Position numbers and translations under genes: made by a program | The notes under the pieces: model-generated | What the model was told of the DNA's origin: nothing | Databases searched by the model: none | What the model saw: the letters and a program-made list of their open reading frames with translations, nothing else | DNA from: Paenisporosarcina sp. HGH0030 | GTDB lineage: Bacteria > Bacillota > Bacilli > Bacillales_A > Planococcaceae | Length of the DNA stretch: 55,231 nt | Assembly (NCBI RefSeq): GCF_000411295.1 | Contig: NZ_KE150422.1 | Span: forward strand, 468,618 to 523,848 | Direction: 5' to 3' | Shown: one piece after another, positions 1 through 8,873 of the stretch | Numbering within the stretch: the first letter of the stretch is position 1 | How the letters are laid out: the number at the start of each line of letters is the position of its first letter

Positions 1-85
1 ACACCGAAGTGTGTTCCGCTTTATTGTTGACGTTTTGCTGTTCAGTTTTCAAGGTTCATTTGTTCGCCGTTGTTGTAATGGCGAC
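1..85 (-). other. rRNA operon leader (transcribed leftward)
   Basis: On the minus strand this stretch lies just downstream of two good promoters and contains the phrase CCTTGAAAACTGAACA, typical of Bacillales rRNA leaders and spacers. The 16S gene is inferred to begin beyond the left edge. No protein gene is visible here. Upstream, 205-310 is A+T-rich and holds nothing else I can support. Confidence 0.75.
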
Positions 86-204
86 TTTAATATCTTATCA
101 AATCCAGTTTGCTATGTCAACAAAAAGTTTTGATATTCTTTTTTACTTTGTCGCTTTCAAATCAGCAACTTTATAAATATATCAGTCTCACTTATATAAG
201 TCAA
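85..204 (-). promoter_or_regulatory. Tandem rRNA promoters P1 and P2
   Basis: Two sigma-A promoters point leftward. P1 has -35 TTGACT (199-204), a 17-bp spacer and -10 TATATT (176-181). P2 has -35 TTGACA (115-120), a 17-bp spacer and -10 TAAGAT (92-97), with a likely G start near 85. Two near-consensus promoters in tandem in front of a leader are the usual arrangement for Bacillus rRNA operons. Confidence 0.85.
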
Positions 205-310
205 CACTATTTTATAGATTTGTTATGGGTTTATATTATCAGAATATTAGGATCTTTTCAACCACCAATTTATTACAATCGTATAAAGTAAAACGTTGCT
301 TCTCTACCAA

Positions 311-348
311 TAAAAAAGAAGGACAATACTAATGAAAGTATTGTCCTT
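311..348 (-). terminator. Intrinsic terminator of pbuG
   Basis: A 12-bp inverted repeat (AAGGACAATACT and its complement, 6-nt loop) is followed on the minus strand by a T-rich run, just after the pbuG stop. Confidence 0.9.
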
Positions 349-358
349 CCTATATTGA

Positions 359-1699
359 TTAGTGCCCTTCTACAAACACAAAGTATAGAATAAAAATAAC
401 GAACATGCCGTACATGATAGGATGAACCTTTTTAATATTCCCGCTCAAGATCATTGTAATCGGATAAAATACAAATCCCATAGCGATTCCTGTAGCGATG
501 CTATACGTAAGGGGCATCGTAATAATAGTTAAAAATGCCGGTACCGCAATTTCAAATCGATTCCATTCAATTTTATTCAAAGATGAAACCATCAGGACAC
601 CGACAATGATTAAGGCTGGTGCTGTTACTGCAGAAGTCATTACGGATAATACTGGTGAGAAGAATAATGCCAATAAGAATAAGACACCCGTAACAATTGC
701 TGCAAATCCCGTTCTTGCACCTGCGGCAACTCCTGCACTTGATTCAATATAAGAAGTCGTCGTTGAAGTACCGAAAATCGCTCCCGTTACAGTTGCAAGT
801 GAATCTGCTAGCAATGCTTTACCCGCACGCGGAAGTTTATTGTCTTTCATTAAGCCGGCTTGGTTGGCAACGGCAACAAGAGTACCTGCAGTATCAAAGA
901 AATCTACGAATAAGAATGTCAGTACTACAATTAAGAATTGGATGGTCATTAATGATCCTGGATCATTCAGTAAAGGTTCGAACGCCACCCCGAAAGTTGG
1001 AGCCACACTTGGAACTTTACTTACTATAGAAGAAGGAACATCTACTAAATTGAAAATCATCCCCGCTACTGCCGTTAATAGCATCCCGTAAAAGATACCA
1101 CCTTTAACGCCTCTTACCATAAAGATAACAGTTAACACTAATCCAAAGATGGCTAGCAACGTATTTCCTGCAGATAAATCTCCTAATCCAACTAGTGTAG
1201 CTTCGTTATTGACGATTATCCCTGCGTTTCGTAAGCCGATAAAGGTGATGAACAAACCGATACCTGCTCCAACAGCATATTTTAATTCAGCAGGAATGGC
1301 ATTGATGATGGTTTCACGAATTCCCGATAATGAAAGTACAATAAAAATTAGTCCCGAAAATAGAACACCTGTTAAAGCTGTTTGCCAAGGAATTCCGTAA
1401 GTTAGAACAACTGTATAAGCAAAGAATGCATTTAATCCCATTCCCGGGGCAAGGGCTATGGGATACTTGGCTATCAATCCCATAAAGAGAGAACCGACGG
1501 CTGCCGCTAAAGCAGTTGCTACAAATACTGCACCTGGATTCATGCGCATTGCGTCAGGTAAATCAGGCACCGAATTTAGTGACAAAGTTAATGGATTGAC
1601 GATCAAAATGTAGGCCATCGATAAGAACGTAGTTAGTCCACCAATAATCTCGCGACGATAATTCGTTCCGAGTTCTTCAAATTGAAAATACTTTTTCAT
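359..1699 (-). CDS. pbuG: Hypoxanthine/guanine permease PbuG (NCS2/AzgA family)
   Basis: A 446-residue polytopic membrane protein that imports hypoxanthine and guanine for salvage. The N-terminus (MKKYFQFEELGTNYRREI) and the GMGLNAFF stretch near residue 95 are typical of the AzgA/PbuG branch of nucleobase permeases, and hydrophobic segments fill the rest of the chain. The start at 1699 follows GGAGGA at a good distance; an upstream in-frame start 30 bases earlier lacks such a site. It is a single gene with its own terminator, behind a guanine-class riboswitch (1863-2029), so expression should fall when guanine is plentiful. The order guaA then pbuG is the same as in B. subtilis. Substrate specificity is inferred from family and riboswitch. 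Confidence 0.93.
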   Translation of the reverse strand: MKKYFQFEELGTNYRREIIGGLTTFLSMAYILIVNPLTLSLNSVPDLPDAMRMNPGAVFVATALAAAVGSLFMGLIAKYPIALAPGMGLNAFFAYTVVLTYGIPWQTALTGVLFSGLIFIVLSLSGIRETIINAIPAELKYAVGAGIGLFITFIGLRNAGIIVNNEATLVGLGDLSAGNTLLAIFGLVLTVIFMVRGVKGGIFYGMLLTAVAGMIFNLVDVPSSIVSKVPSVAPTFGVAFEPLLNDPGSLMTIQFLIVVLTFLFVDFFDTAGTLVAVANQAGLMKDNKLPRAGKALLADSLATVTGAIFGTSTTTSYIESSAGVAAGARTGFAAIVTGVLFLLALFFSPVLSVMTSAVTAPALIIVGVLMVSSLNKIEWNRFEIAVPAFLTIITMPLTYSIATGIAMGFVFYPITMILSGNIKKVHPIMYGMFVIFILYFVFVEGH

Positions 1700-1862
1700 G
1701 TTTTTTCCTCCGTGTTGTCGTGTACACATTTGTTTCCTCTATAATAATTAAGTTTCAGCGTCAGATCTTAACTCAACTCTCAGTCTATAAAACAGATACC
1801 CAGTTTAATAGAGATGTTAACCACCGAATTGAATTCGACTTGCGCTAAATGCTTTCTATTAT

Positions 1863-2029
1863 AAAAAACAAAAAGGCATGCAACAAAAAGTCGCATGCCT
1901 CCGATTTCTTCCATTAACGATGTTAATAAGAAGTAAGAAAGACGGAACGGTCCGCCTTTCTAAATCGTAGTCGAGTCATTTACGGTAACTCGGTAGAAAC
2001 TTTCGGGCCATATTCCCGACTTTATACGA
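1863..2029 (-). promoter_or_regulatory. Guanine riboswitch and terminator, pbuG leader
   Basis: The aptamer (1965-2029, minus strand) has P1 TCGTA/TACGA, P2 TCGGG/CCCGA with loop AATATGG, the joint AAGTTTCTACC, P3 GAGT/ACTC with loop ACCGTAAAT, and the 3' joint GACTACG. The C in GAC is the base that pairs with guanine (U there would mean adenine). A hairpin at about 1942-1963 follows, then a strong terminator at 1863-1900: AGGCATGC stem, T5 loop, T-rich tail. This fits ligand-induced termination, the known OFF mode for pbuG leaders. I did not work out the antiterminator pairing. Confidence 0.93.
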
Positions 2030-2052
2030 CGACAGTATTTAATTACAATAGT

Positions 2053-2081
2053 ACTATAACATCTATTTGTAGAGGTTTCAA
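2053..2081 (-). promoter_or_regulatory. Promoter of pbuG
   Basis: -35 TTGAAA (2076-2081), 17-bp spacer, -10 TATAGT (2053-2058), ending about 20 bases before the aptamer. Confidence 0.75.
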
Positions 2082-2156
2082 TCATTTTTCCGAACAATAA
2101 TTAAAAAAATGTCTCCATAGTTCGGAAATAAACATTCATTTCCAACTGAACTCTTT

Positions 2157-2195
2157 ATTCCCACTCAATTGTTGCTGGTGGCTTGCTCGTGATGT
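2157..2195. repeat. Duplicated 3' end of guaA, copy B
   Basis: These 39 bases match the last codons of guaA (2418-2456) at 38 of 39 positions; the single change is GCTGG for GCAGG. The copy ends in its own stop (TAA on the minus strand) and breaks off abruptly at the inner end. It lies about 220 bases beyond the guaA stop. Nothing else in 2082-2260 looks like a gene. It is probably an attachment-site remnant of an integrated element. Confidence 0.8.
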
Positions 2196-2259
2196 GGTAT
2201 TTTGCCTTCGATTTTTTGATTCATTGAAAATCATCCAGTAACTCAACAATTTTAACCAT

Positions 2260-2305
2260 AAAAAAACTCCCTTCTATTTGCAAAATATCGCAAATAAAAG
2301 AGAGT
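2260..2305 (-). terminator. Probable guaA terminator
   Basis: An imperfect 16-bp stem (ACTCCC.. at 2266-2281 with ..GAGAGT at 2290-2305) is followed on the minus strand by seven T. It lies about 110 bases after the guaA stop, between two tail copies. Confidence 0.7.
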
Positions 2306-2317
2306 ATTTGTTAATAG

Positions 2318-2334
2318 TCAATTGTTGCTGGTGG
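2318..2334. repeat. Duplicated 3' end of guaA, copy C (short)
   Basis: The 16-base core CAATTGTTGCTGGTGG of the guaA tail appears a third time. Copies B and C share GCTGG where guaA itself has GCAGG, so they are closer to each other than to the gene. Read with copy B as possible attachment-site remnants. Confidence 0.6.
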
Positions 2335-2415
2335 TATAAGTCACTTTCAATAAAACATCTATAAACACTGATATATCAAGGTTTGAGACGTTTCAAAAAA
2401 GTTCTTTACAACCTA

Positions 2416-3969
2416 CTATTCCCACTCAATTGTTGCAGGTGGCTTGCTCGTGATGTCATACAGTACACGGTTGATGTTTGGCACTTCATTGACGATGCGG
2501 ACACTGATTTTCTCCAATACATCCCAAGGCACACGAGCCCAGTCAGATGTCATCCCATCGATTGAAGTTACTGCACGAATGCCGATAGCATAATCGTAAG
2601 TACGTGCATCACCCATTACACCGACACTTCGAATGTCAGGTAACACCGTGAAGTACTGCCAGATATCTCGTTCAAGACCAGCTTTAGCTACTTCTTCACG
2701 TAAAATCGCATCAGATTCACGAACGATTTCAAGTTTTTCTTCTGTAATTGCTCCTAAAACGCGAATTCCAAGACCTGGACCTGGGAATGGTTGACGCCAT
2801 ACAATTTCATCTGGCATTCCAAGCTCTGTTCCAAGTGCACGAACTTCATCTTTAAATAGCGTGTTTAATGGTTCAATTAATTTGAACTGCATATCTTCAG
2901 GAAGCCCGCCAACATTGTGGTGAGACTTGATAGTCTGTGCAGTAGCTGTGCCACTCTCGATAATATCCGTATAAAGCGTACCTTGAGCTAGGAAGTCCAT
3001 CCCTTCAAGTTTTGCTGCTTCATCGTCGAATACATATATGAATTCATTGCCGATAATTTTACGTTTTGTTTCAGGATCTGAAACGCCAGCCAGTTTGTTC
3101 ATGAACCGCTCACGTGCATCAATTTTAATGACATTCATATGGAAGCCATCAGCGAAAGTCTTCATTACACTCTCAGCTTCGCCTTTACGAAGTAAACCAT
3201 GGTCGACAAACATACACGTTAATTGATCGCCGATTGCTTTGTGAATCAATACTGCAACAACAGAGGAATCCACTCCGCCGCTTAATGCACACAATACTTT
3301 TTTATCGCCGACTTCTTGACGGATTTTTTCAATTTCAAGCTCAATGAAGCTTTCCATTGACCAATCACCTTTAGCTTTACAAACACCAAATACGAATTGA
3401 CGAATCAATTCAATACCGTAAACCGAGTGACGTACTTCAGGGTGGAATTGAACCGCATATAACCCGCGTGATTCATCAGCGATAGCTGCTACCGCACATG
3501 ATGGGCTTGTAGCAATTACTTCAAAACCTTCTGGGGCAACCGTCACGTGGTCTCCGTGACTCATCCAAACAATTTGTTCCTTCGGTAAGTCATGGAATAA
3601 TGTACTTTCTTTAACAACTGAAATTTCAGCTTTACCGTATTCGCGATGAGAAGCTTTTTCAACTTTCCCACCAAAATGTTGAGACATTAATTGCATACCA
3701 TAGCAAATTCCTAAAATCGGAATGTTTAAATCGAAAATTGCTTGGTCAATATGGAAAGCATTTGCATCATAAACCGAATTTGGACCACCTGAGAAAATGA
3801 TACCTGTAGCATTCATAGATTTAATATCTTCAGCGGTTACTGTATGCGGATGTAATTCACTGTAAACACCGAACTCACGGATACGGCGAGTGATTAACTG
3901 ATTGTATTGACTACCAAAGTCAAGTACGACGATTTTTTCTTGTTCTTTCAACATAGGAGTTGCTGACAA
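2416..3969 (-). CDS. guaA: GMP synthase (glutamine-hydrolysing)
   Basis: Converts XMP, ATP and glutamine to GMP, the last step of guanine nucleotide synthesis. The 517-residue chain has a class I glutamine amidotransferase domain ([14 protein letters not shown] at the start, nucleophile in GICYGMQL near residue 90, FHPEV near 175), then the ATP pyrophosphatase domain (LSGGVDSS near 230) and the dimerisation domain ending [10 protein letters not shown] chose TTG at 3969, eight bases after GAGG; a GTG nine bases upstream overlaps the ribosome site. It follows a riboswitch and two terminators. The 3' end is a known target for integrative elements, and tail fragments lie downstream here. Confidence 0.95.
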   Translation of the reverse strand: MSATPMLKEQEKIVVLDFGSQYNQLITRRIREFGVYSELHPHTVTAEDIKSMNATGIIFSGGPNSVYDANAFHIDQAIFDLNIPILGICYGMQLMSQHFGGKVEKASHREYGKAEISVVKESTLFHDLPKEQIVWMSHGDHVTVAPEGFEVIATSPSCAVAAIADESRGLYAVQFHPEVRHSVYGIELIRQFVFGVCKAKGDWSMESFIELEIEKIRQEVGDKKVLCALSGGVDSSVVAVLIHKAIGDQLTCMFVDHGLLRKGEAESVMKTFADGFHMNVIKIDARERFMNKLAGVSDPETKRKIIGNEFIYVFDDEAAKLEGMDFLAQGTLYTDIIESGTATAQTIKSHHNVGGLPEDMQFKLIEPLNTLFKDEVRALGTELGMPDEIVWRQPFPGPGLGIRVLGAITEEKLEIVRESDAILREEVAKAGLERDIWQYFTVLPDIRSVGVMGDARTYDYAIGIRAVTSIDGMTSDWARVPWDVLEKISVRIVNEVPNINRVLYDITSKPPATIEWE

Positions 3970-4013
3970 TATGGCCACCTCTTCACTTTGATTTTCGGAC
4001 TCCCTTTAATATA

Positions 4014-4197
4014 GAAAAAACGCGTATGAAAGAAAACCTTTCTACGCGCTCTTTTGCTCTACACAAGAAAAGCTGAAACGTCACTGAAGTCTGGGACCTA
4101 CCCTGAAAGAAATGAAACGGAAAAACCGTTCCAGTTGAATATCTCAAGGTTAGGTGCAGACTGACGCTTGCTACTAGACATTTAAGTCTCTTCTCGT
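4014..4197 (-). promoter_or_regulatory. Structured guaA leader segment with second terminator
   Basis: After the riboswitch terminator, the minus strand can fold into a long three-part helix (about 4075-4168): AAGCGTC/GACGTTT, AGTCTG/CAGACT and ACCTAACC/GGGTAGGT, with a 5-nt bulge and an AACGG-T5-CCGTT hairpin inside. A second intrinsic terminator follows at 4015-4048 (CGCGTAGAAAG stem, six T), only about 45 bases before guaA. I do not recognise the fold as a named riboswitch; T-box and ykkC/PRPP signatures are absent. Confidence 0.6.
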
Positions 4198-4200
4198 TAA

Positions 4201-4315
4201 AAAGGCGAATGCAAATAAATGTCCATAAATAGACATGGGTGCATTCGCCTTCATAGTCAAGTCATTTCCGGCGACTTGGTAGAAACATCCGAACCTTATT
4301 ATCGGACATATATGA
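4201..4315 (-). promoter_or_regulatory. Guanine-class riboswitch and terminator, guaA leader
   Basis: The aptamer (4251-4315) has P1 TCATA/TATGA, P2 GTCCGA/TCGGAT with loop AATAAGG, the joint GTTTCTACC, P3 AAGTC/GACTT with loop GCCGGAAAT, and GACTATG at the 3' side. The loop GG and CC that form the kissing contact are kept, and the C of GAC indicates guanine. The terminator (4201-4250) has the stem AGGCGAATGCA/TGCATTCGCCT, an inner ATGTC/GACAT-type pairing and a T run. It is more diverged than the pbuG copy. Confidence 0.88.
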
Positions 4316-4344
4316 GGGCAAACCGGTCTGTATAATTTTTCTCA

Positions 4345-4373
4345 ATTCTACAGGTTGTCCGCCTTAAAATCAA
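4345..4373 (-). promoter_or_regulatory. Promoter of guaA leader
   Basis: -35 TTGATT (4368-4373), 17-bp spacer, -10 TAGAAT (4345-4350). It overlaps the stop codon of the upstream transglutaminase-like gene. Confidence 0.6.
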
Positions 4374-6565
4374 CCACTGGTGCGATTGATTAAATTTTCC
4401 CAACTTTCTCTCAGTTGAAGCCATTCGTGAGACTCGATATTTTTCCCATAAAAGCCTTTTTCATAAGCTGTCGTCAATACTTTCATATCTTTTGAGCCGA
4501 AGAATGAATCCACATATTGCGCATAAGTTTGCAATGTTTGCCCTTCATTCCGTTGAATCCCATACAACTCAAGCTGTTTTAACAAACTATGGTAGCTATG
4601 CTCAAATGACTGCCAGTTATCTTTACGTAAACGGTAATAAGGAACCAAGATTTTCGGCATCCATTTTTTTCGAATCCGGAACAACATATATGAGAGTAAA
4701 AGTGCGATGATGCTCCAGAAAATGATTTGTCCTTTATTGTCCGACATCCAGTCAGTAAAGTTCTGAATCATATCCGTGAATCGTTCTGAAAATGGTTTAG
4801 TTTCTCCTTTGCCTGTCGTTTCAGGTTTTTCCGGTTGCGCTGGGACAACTGGTTTTTCAGGCGTATCAGTCGAGTTTAACTCCAAATCGAAATCAATATT
4901 TCCAGTTCCACTAAAACCAATGGTCGGTTCGAATGGCATCCAGCCGATTCCTGGCAAATAAGCTTCGACCCAAGAATGGGCGTTATTATTTGTAACTTGG
5001 TACATTCTTTCCCCATCTTCAGTCCGAAGCTCTTGCCCTTCAGCGAATCCTTTAACCCACCGTGCTGGGATATCTAAAGAACGGAGCATAATAATCATGG
5101 ATGTAGAGAAATTATCACAATACCCACGTTTTGTTTCAAATAGAAATTGATCTACATAGTCCTCATCTTTTTTTGGAACGGAAACATTATGTTGATCGTA
5201 AACAAAGGCGTTTTGTGGAAAATAGCGTTCAATTGCCCGAGCTTTATCATATAGATTGGTTTCATCTTTAGTAATAGTTCGAGCCAATTCCCGAACGCGT
5301 TCAGGTAATTCTTCAGGCAACTGTAAATAACGTGAAAAGTCTTGAGATAGTATAGACAAACCTTCGTGAGTCGTTGCACGTAATGCCTTTAAACTGTAAG
5401 TTGGTTCACTGAAAGCTATACTATAAGCCTTTAATTGGGCTTCTTCGTTCTCCCGATAAGTCTCGATTTTTTGTGTATTGTTTGATATTGAGAATGTTGT
5501 ACCTTCAGGTGCGTCCACTGTCACGGAACCATACGGATACATTAAGAATGGATATTCCAAGCTGAAATTATACTTGGCAACATCTTTATCCTCTTCAAGA
5601 CCTGTTGGAATTCCTGTATCCAGCGTATCGCCTACTGTATAATTACGAATTTCATTGGAAGAAACGGATTGTTCCCATCCTTTTGATGTGTAAGTATCCT
5701 TCGTTTCAATCTTCCAATATTGCGGTGTTTGCACAATCGCTTCAAACACAACAGTATTATCTGACCTGAAAGCACCGCCTAAATTGGAGTCATCTTCACC
5801 ATAGCCAATTTTCCCGATGCCAACTGCTCCTCCGGGTCCTGTACCTGCTCCTTCAGCAAACGATTGAATAAACGGGACAGGATCTTCCCATATCGGTCCG
5901 GCTTTAGGAAGTAAATAGCCGATTGAACCACTGAATGCAACTAGCATTACAAGAGGAATAACAAGAAAAACATATTTCTCCCTGGTCATGGTTACTTGAT
6001 TTTGTTCCATTATTTTCGCTACTTTTAATAGCCCCGATAATAATAACCCCAGAATCATGATACGAAGAATCGCCCCATCACCTTTATACGCACTGAATGT
6101 ATCCAGTGCCGCAATAAAAACAACAGTCATGAAGAAGAATAAGAAAATGTTAAAACGGATACTGATCCAGTGATGTATTAAATATGCTGTCATCCATATT
6201 AATGAGAAAAACAGCACTGTACGGAAAGAATCAGTCACTAGTGACCAGTCACGACTGAAAAGTGCACCTACATTTATCATTAATTCCCCAAACAAAAATG
6301 AAACTGCTTCGCTTGTGAAAAATACTTCGTCCGTATAAACAAATACAATGACCCAGGCAATATAAACCAGTTTTCCAGGAACCGTAAGCCACCATGGAGC
6401 CGATAAGAAACTGAATACAAAGCACAAGACGATGAAAGCTAGGAATATAGATAAATAGTTGGTTTCGGTTAACTCTAATACTGGTAATAACCATTCACGG
6501 AATAGAAAGAACACCAGTAAATAAAATAAGGCTTGTAGCCATTTATTTTGAAGTCCAATTTTCAT
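4370..6565 (-). CDS. TgpA-like transglutaminase-domain membrane protein (YebA-like)
   Basis: A 731-residue membrane protein. The N-terminal 200 residues hold about six hydrophobic segments. A periplasm-side transglutaminase-like core follows, with the catalytic Cys in RGYCDNFS (near residue 500) and His in NNAHSWVEAYLP (near 550). A Pro/Glu/Lys-rich linker, one membrane segment (IIFWSIIALLL) and a C-terminal DUF4129-type region end the chain. The start at 6565 follows GGAGGT and overlaps the DUF58 stop by ATGA, so translation is coupled. Gene trio MoxR-DUF58-transglutaminase is widespread; its role is not settled, with envelope protein processing the usual guess. No substrate is inferable here. 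Confidence 0.88.
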   Translation of the reverse strand: MKIGLQNKWLQALFYLLVFFLFREWLLPVLELTETNYLSIFLAFIVLCFVFSFLSAPWWLTVPGKLVYIAWVIVFVYTDEVFFTSEAVSFLFGELMINVGALFSRDWSLVTDSFRTVLFFSLIWMTAYLIHHWISIRFNIFLFFFMTVVFIAALDTFSAYKGDGAILRIMILGLLLSGLLKVAKIMEQNQVTMTREKYVFLVIPLVMLVAFSGSIGYLLPKAGPIWEDPVPFIQSFAEGAGTGPGGAVGIGKIGYGEDDSNLGGAFRSDNTVVFEAIVQTPQYWKIETKDTYTSKGWEQSVSSNEIRNYTVGDTLDTGIPTGLEEDKDVAKYNFSLEYPFLMYPYGSVTVDAPEGTTFSISNNTQKIETYRENEEAQLKAYSIAFSEPTYSLKALRATTHEGLSILSQDFSRYLQLPEELPERVRELARTITKDETNLYDKARAIERYFPQNAFVYDQHNVSVPKKDEDYVDQFLFETKRGYCDNFSTSMIIMLRSLDIPARWVKGFAEGQELRTEDGERMYQVTNNNAHSWVEAYLPGIGWMPFEPTIGFSGTGNIDFDLELNSTDTPEKPVVPAQPEKPETTGKGETKPFSERFTDMIQNFTDWMSDNKGQIIFWSIIALLLSYMLFRIRKKWMPKILVPYYRLRKDNWQSFEHSYHSLLKQLELYGIQRNEGQTLQTYAQYVDSFFGSKDMKVLTTAYEKGFYGKNIESHEWLQLRESWENLINRTSG

Positions 6566-7776
6566 TTGCGACCTACCTCCGTAAAGGCATTTGCGAAATG
6601 ATCTTGAGAAAGCACGTGCGTGATCATTCCTCTCGAACGAGCAAGTTGATGCAATGTCATTGCTTGTTTCGATAACTTTTCGCCTTTTTTCACAACAACA
6701 AATACAGTACATTGACGTAAGTTTTTGGCAGCTCGTGGAATTGATTCAATTAATGCTGTGGTTAATTCACCAGTAATTAGCAAAATGGATGTTGCGCTCG
6801 ACATGGCTGGATCTTTCAGCAATAATTTTTCGATTGGCTGCGTCAAATCAGCTTCAACTTTAGCTAAATGAAACATCGTTCGTTGCAGCTGTTCCTCACT
6901 TTGAACAGCAGGGAAATAAAAGCGAGAGGCACCTAATGACAAGAATGCCGCACTTGCTTGGTTTCGAACAACTGCTTGTAACACTGATGCTGTCAATTCA
7001 ATTTGTTCTTCAAAATTTTCCGACGGTTTTCGGTCAACCATAATGAACAAATCCTGTGACTGTCGATCTTCAAATTCTTTCGTACGTAAGGTTTGAGTGC
7101 GGGCAAATGATTTCCAATGAATCCAAGAAACCCGGTCACCCGGTTGGTAGTCCCGAACCCCTGTTGCCATCGTAGTATCCTTAACAATTGTAAATGGTGA
7201 GGCGGCGGCGCCTTGATCGTATCGAGTTTCAATCGGCATATAAATCATTTCCGCTATGTTTGGGTAAACGATGACGGTCTGTTTTAATGGAAGTACATGT
7301 GTTTTTTTCACCCAGCCAAAAAAATCACTTACGGAAATTTCAATACCATCCAAAGAATGTTCGCCACGTGGCATCTGATCGATTTCATAGGTCCACTCGA
7401 TGTTTCGTTGAAACCCTACCATTTTCACAGTTTTCAATTGTTTATTTGCATGTCTGATAAGGGATGCACTTTGAGTGACTTCCTTTACGACAAGATAAAG
7501 CATTGGAAAACGTGACGGTCTTTTTAATTTCACCGTCACAATCAATTTCCCACCTTTGCGGATTTGAGCAGTTTGAATATAGCGCTCAATTTCTATTTTC
7601 GAAATGGGACTGAAGAAGAATGCAATGGAATATAAGGCAAACGGAACTATTGAGTAAAAAATGAACCAACTGACGAAACCACCCTGGAACATGGCAAATG
7701 CAAACGAAAAAATGACTAGAAAGAGGACAAAAAGGAGTCGTCCTCCAATTGCCCATGTCAAGTTAGCTTTCTTCAT
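6562..7776 (-). CDS. DUF58 domain protein (YeaD-like)
   Basis: 404 residues: two hydrophobic segments in the first 60, then a soluble part with the DUF58 core GVRDYQPGDRVSWIHWKSFARTQ-type motif near residue 215 and a von Willebrand A-like region after it (LFIMVDRK). DUF58 proteins are partners of MoxR ATPases and probably act as adaptors or chaperone targets. It overlaps both neighbours by ATGA (7773-7776 and 6562-6565), so the three are one operon. Function beyond the family is unknown. Confidence 0.9.
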   Translation of the reverse strand: MKKANLTWAIGGRLLFVLFLVIFSFAFAMFQGGFVSWFIFYSIVPFALYSIAFFFSPISKIEIERYIQTAQIRKGGKLIVTVKLKRPSRFPMLYLVVKEVTQSASLIRHANKQLKTVKMVGFQRNIEWTYEIDQMPRGEHSLDGIEISVSDFFGWVKKTHVLPLKQTVIVYPNIAEMIYMPIETRYDQGAAASPFTIVKDTTMATGVRDYQPGDRVSWIHWKSFARTQTLRTKEFEDRQSQDLFIMVDRKPSENFEEQIELTASVLQAVVRNQASAAFLSLGASRFYFPAVQSEEQLQRTMFHLAKVEADLTQPIEKLLLKDPAMSSATSILLITGELTTALIESIPRAAKNLRQCTVFVVVKKGEKLSKQAMTLHQLARSRGMITHVLSQDHFANAFTEVGRK

Positions 7777-8723
7777 TGTTTAACTAACCTTTTAATTGGA
7801 ACATTCGTTTTGGCTAAGATGCGTTCCACAATTTCCTCTGGTGTTATGCCATCATAGCGGGCTTCTGAACGTAAAATCATACGGTGGCTGAAAACAAATG
7901 GTGCTAAATATTGAATATCGTCAGGTGTTACAAAGTCTCTTCCCTTCAACATCGCAAACGCCTGCGATGCCTTCATCAATGCCAGTGACCCACGAGGACT
8001 GACACCTAAGTAAATATATGAATCTTTTCTTGTACGGTTTGCTAAATCGACGATGTAGTTTTTGATTGTATCGTCGACCACAATGTCTTTTACTTCTTTT
8101 TGCATAAGAATCAGATCCTCCAAAGAAATGACAGAATTCAAGTTTTCTATTGGAACTGACTTCTCTGCACGCTTCAATACTTCAATTTCTTGTGTGTGTG
8201 ACGGGTATCCCATGCGAAGTTTTAAAAGGAATCGGTCCAATTGCGCTTCTGGAAGTGGATATGTCCCCTCGTATTCTATCGGGTTTTGAGTGGCCATTAC
8301 GAAAAACGGTTTAGGAATCGTCATGGTTTCACCATCGATTGTCACGGTTGCTTCTTCCATACCTTCCAAAAGTGCTGACTGAGTTTTAGGGGAAGTCCGA
8401 TTGATCTCATCCGCCAATACGATATTTCCCATTATCGGACCTGGTCTGAATTGGAATTCCATTTCTTTAGGATTGTAAATCGATACACCAATTACATCCG
8501 ATGGCAATAAATCCGGCGTGAATTGAATTCGTTTGAATTGAGCACCAACAGATTTCGCTAAAGCACGTACCATCATGGTCTTTCCAACGCCAGGCACATC
8601 TTCAAGCAATACATGGCCTTGCGCAATTAACGCAACTACACTTAACTCGGCAACTTCACGTTTCCCAATCATTACACGTTCAATATTATCTACAATTGCA
8701 TGTATTTTCTCTTGGTTTCTCAT
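7773..8723 (-). CDS. MoxR family AAA+ ATPase (YeaC-like)
   Basis: 316 residues. Walker A GVGKT near residue 45, Walker B LADEINR near 108, sensor region MATQNPIEYEGTYPLPEAQ near 148 and the lid domain after 200 are all intact, so it should be an active ATPase. MoxR proteins are chaperones for maturing complexes with vWA/DUF58 partners. It is the first gene of the operon; a GGGGGAG ribosome site precedes it and a TATAAT box stands about 70 bases upstream, though the matching -35 is weak. Confidence 0.92.
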   Translation of the reverse strand: MRNQEKIHAIVDNIERVMIGKREVAELSVVALIAQGHVLLEDVPGVGKTMMVRALAKSVGAQFKRIQFTPDLLPSDVIGVSIYNPKEMEFQFRPGPIMGNIVLADEINRTSPKTQSALLEGMEEATVTIDGETMTIPKPFFVMATQNPIEYEGTYPLPEAQLDRFLLKLRMGYPSHTQEIEVLKRAEKSVPIENLNSVISLEDLILMQKEVKDIVVDDTIKNYIVDLANRTRKDSYIYLGVSPRGSLALMKASQAFAMLKGRDFVTPDDIQYLAPFVFSHRMILRSEARYDGITPEEIVERILAKTNVPIKRLVKQ

Positions 8724-8835
8724 CTCATTACTCCCCCAATTGTCCTACTTAAATTATTATATTTTTTAGAAAATTAACATATTATAACGTAAGTTTAACT
8801 AAAATTACCCTTTTTTACAACTTATTATTATATAA

Positions 8836-8870
8836 GAAAAGCACACACGGATGATTTCCATGTGTGCTTT
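8836..8870 (-). terminator. Terminator of pncB-nadE
   Basis: AAGCACACATGG pairs with CCGTGTGTGCTT around a 7-nt loop, followed on the minus strand by a T-rich run; it directly follows the nadE stop. Confidence 0.85.
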
Positions 8871-8873
8871 GGC

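Noticed and set aside
4081-4140. AGGGTAGGTCCC on the minus strand resembles a T-box core (AGGGTGGNACCGCG)
   Set aside because: The tRNA-pairing TGGN bulge and the rest of the T-box stem I motifs are absent; the bases pair better within the long helix.
4014-4197. PRPP/ykkC riboswitch in tandem with guanine aptamer
   Set aside because: The conserved CTAGGG and GGTCCGAGAGG blocks were not found.
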